Assembly (NCBI GenBank): GCA_025084515.1
Contig: JAJAGP010000239.1
Span: 329,883 to 393,882, forward strand
Reading direction: 5' to 3'
DNA from: Ancistrus triradiatus
Lineage: Eukaryota; Chordata; Actinopteri; Siluriformes; Loricariidae
Length of the DNA: 64,000 nucleotides
Both the position numbers and the translations under genes were made by a program. The first letter of the stretch is position 1. Each line of letters starts with the position of its first letter. Below are positions 62,281 through 64,000 of the stretch, in pieces. The notes beneath the pieces were generated by a model. The model saw nothing but the letters and a program-made list of their open reading frames with translations. It made no database searches and was not told where the DNA came from.

Positions 62281-63294
62281 TTATACCACAGTTAGGTCCG
62301 ACCCGCAATCTGAGAGACGTCTTCCGCCGTTACATTATAGACCATAACGGCACTGTGACCGACGCTCTATAAGTATTAATCCGCGGCACACACGTAACCT
62401 GGCACCGACGCCGGCCAGAAAAAGCAGCCAAGTTATAATGAGTAAAACACTGCAGAAATGAAAGTTATTACTTTATAAAATCTATTGGTTTTTGAAAACG
62501 ATATAAATTTGGATGATGAAGCTATTAATGACCAACCCGAGCCAAAGATTTATCACCTTTAAGATTTGGATGCGCGGGAAAAGCCAAACGAAGTCCGTAC
62601 TTTAAATCAATCGTCTCCCGCGCTCTTAATGGATTCACAGCTCAGCTGAAGAGCAACGAGACTGAAGATCAGTTTTGGTCCCATCAACAAAAATGACCTG
62701 AATCAGCTTCATCCCTCACAAAGACGTCGTTTGCTGGACTTAACCTCTGCATCTTTCATTAAACACCATGCACGGCTAATCGGGCGTTCATTGATCTGAC
62801 AGGTCTGTTATCTGTAAGTCCAGCTCTAACCCAGAGAAGCTGCTGATGCTCTGTAATTCTGCTGCTACATTTCTGACTGATAAGATTAACATTAAGAGCT
62901 TCATCATACAAATTTTATAATCACTAATCAAACGGGATCCTAGACTTTGGTTAGAACACCGGGATCTGACTCCGATTTGCTTCAGTCGGTAGAATAGTGG
63001 ATCTTAGTAACAGCTTGCCTTGTAAACCCGACCCATTTTATTTGCTGAATGTAAATAAACTTTCTCTTTAATAAATTAAAACTTACCAATCGATATATTT
63101 GTGTTTATTGTCTGCATAATAAACAGTTATGGGTAATTCTGTTCCTAGACTTTAATGCCGCGATGTAACGATAGAATGGAACTATTTTACCTCGCGGAAG
63201 GGTGATAAACGTTTTTTTTTTTAATCGTTTTTTCTGTCCTTTTTATCTTAAAATCTAACAATAAATGATAAACGATAACGAAACTGTGGTATAA
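62281..63294 (+). mobile_element. ~1-kb transposon-like element, right copy
   Basis: Begins TTATACCACAGTT and ends AACTGTGGTATAA, 13-bp perfect terminal inverted repeats. The interior is collinear in reverse with 59006-60264 minus its SINE. No coding capacity. Confidence 0.82.
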
Positions 63295-63353
63295 AAGCAA
63301 TAAGGCACGAGAGGGTGTGCATTATTGCACACCCTCTGGTGCCTTATTGCTTT
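63294..63353. repeat. Near-perfect 28-bp-arm hairpin
   Basis: 63294-63321 pairs with 63326-63353 across a 4-nt loop with a single mismatch (arm begins AAAGCAATAAGGCAC). It abuts the right end of the 1-kb element. Confidence 0.93.
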
Positions 63354-63854
63354 AATAACTACGTCCAATCCCAAAATGCAGTTGATAAAAATTTAAGAAG
63401 TTATCTTATGACAATCTTAATTATCTCCTGAAGATTTTCTTGAGAAAGTCTTCATTGTTTTCTTATGTAGGCCACGTTGCATTTTAGAGCTTATAATATA
63501 CGGCTCGAGACACAGTTTGAATTTGTATTTAGTTGTTTTTGTCATTTCCGTTATTTAGTGTAATCCACTCAGAGGAAAAACATCAAACCAAGCGTTCAAA
63601 AAATTTCAACGCTTACTTCCTCAACTCTTACACCCCAAGACGACTGTGATTCTATCGTAAGGTTAAGGAAACATTTAAGAACATGAAGTTTTCAAGAATA
63701 CCTTGTTCTTAGAATTGTTATTCAGAAAAGAGTTGAGAAAAAATAGGATAATTCTTAAAAAAGTTATTCGAGTTATTTATTATTTTTCGTTTTTTCTTAA
63801 GAAAAAAGTTACATTTAAGATTTTCTTTCTTAAAACATTTTCGGTCCCTGCTCT

Positions 63855-63965
63855 GTGTGGAGTTTGCATGTTCTCCGTGTCAGCTTGGGTTTCTTTTGTG
63901 TCCTCTGGCTTCCTACCACACTCTTAAGACCTAAGGTCAAGTGGCATCCCTAAAGTGTCCCAATA
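63855..63965 (+). repeat. Dispersed 'GTTTGCATGTTCTCCGTGTC' repeat
   Basis: Common fish repeat tail, also present in pieces near 37125 and 54640. Confidence 0.5.
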
Positions 63966-64000
63966 TAATTGATTAATTGACTGATTTAAGTTGGTATACT

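Larger units (their letters stand above)
62107..63850. mobile_element. hAT-like non-autonomous element hosting a nested copy
   Basis: Terminal inverted repeats begin CAGGGGCCGAATTCATGAAG-like on the left (62104-62125) and, reversed, CAGGGACCGAAAATGTTTTA-like on the right (about 63832-63851), with TTCTTAAG-rich subterminal DNA on both sides. CAGGG termini suit hAT elements. The interior has been invaded at 62281-63294. No 8-bp target duplication was evident. Confidence 0.55.

Overview
The window reads as nuclear DNA of a ray-finned (teleost) fish. The evidence is compact vertebrate-type exons with GT-AG introns, many dinucleotide microsatellites, and numerous degenerate Tc1/mariner-like, hAT-like and SINE-like repeats of types common in fish. 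A catfish or other otophysan is plausible, but that is inference from repeat style only.

Four protein-coding genes are recognised, all on the minus strand. (1) ncl (nucleolin), exons 1-11 at 362-5507; the gene runs off the left edge inside RRM2. (2) ppp1r2 (protein phosphatase 1 inhibitor-2), six exons at 11521-20110, complete at 198 aa. (3, 4) Two complete tandem intestinal-type alkaline phosphatase genes, 11 exons each: copy 1 at 22963-34226 (523 aa) and copy 2 at 36441-55042 (520 aa). Exon boundaries were worked out by hand from splice sites, reading phase and family conservation, and every CDS closes in frame.

The most unusual observation is that intron 8 of both alkaline phosphatase genes has no usable GT-AG ends. 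In each gene the only junction that restores the invariant E-G-G-R-I-D-H-G-H-H metal-binding segment uses an AT donor (ATAAGT in copy 1, ATGAGT in copy 2) and an AC acceptor. This matches the rare U2-like AT-AC intron class. It sits directly after the Mg-ligand glutamate codon and is shared by both copies, so it probably predates the duplication. In copy 1 a roughly 68-nt run, (UG)n in the transcript, lies just upstream of that AC acceptor, and the following exon is 192 nt and skippable in frame.

Region by region: 1-5507 ncl, with modular acidic exons 2-7 and a possible intronic H/ACA snoRNA at the left edge. 5508-11520 intergenic, with a CACGTG E-box cluster, a TA/TG microsatellite, a dispersed repeat carrying a 141-bp minisatellite, a direct-repeat pair flanking purine-rich DNA, a long CA repeat and a Tc1-related copy. 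11521-20110 ppp1r2, then a CRE-containing promoter. 20400-22960 quiet. 22963-34226 alkaline phosphatase copy 1, with A-rich minisatellites, a perfect foldback and Tc1 relics in introns. 34227-36440 intergenic, with a 32-bp minisatellite. 36441-55042 copy 2, whose intron 1 holds a 2.6-kb G-poor CACTCA-type array. 55043-64000 has no gene: a TATA-type promoter, microsatellites, a purine-rich satellite array, and two opposed copies of a ~1-kb transposon-like element, the right copy nested in another element.
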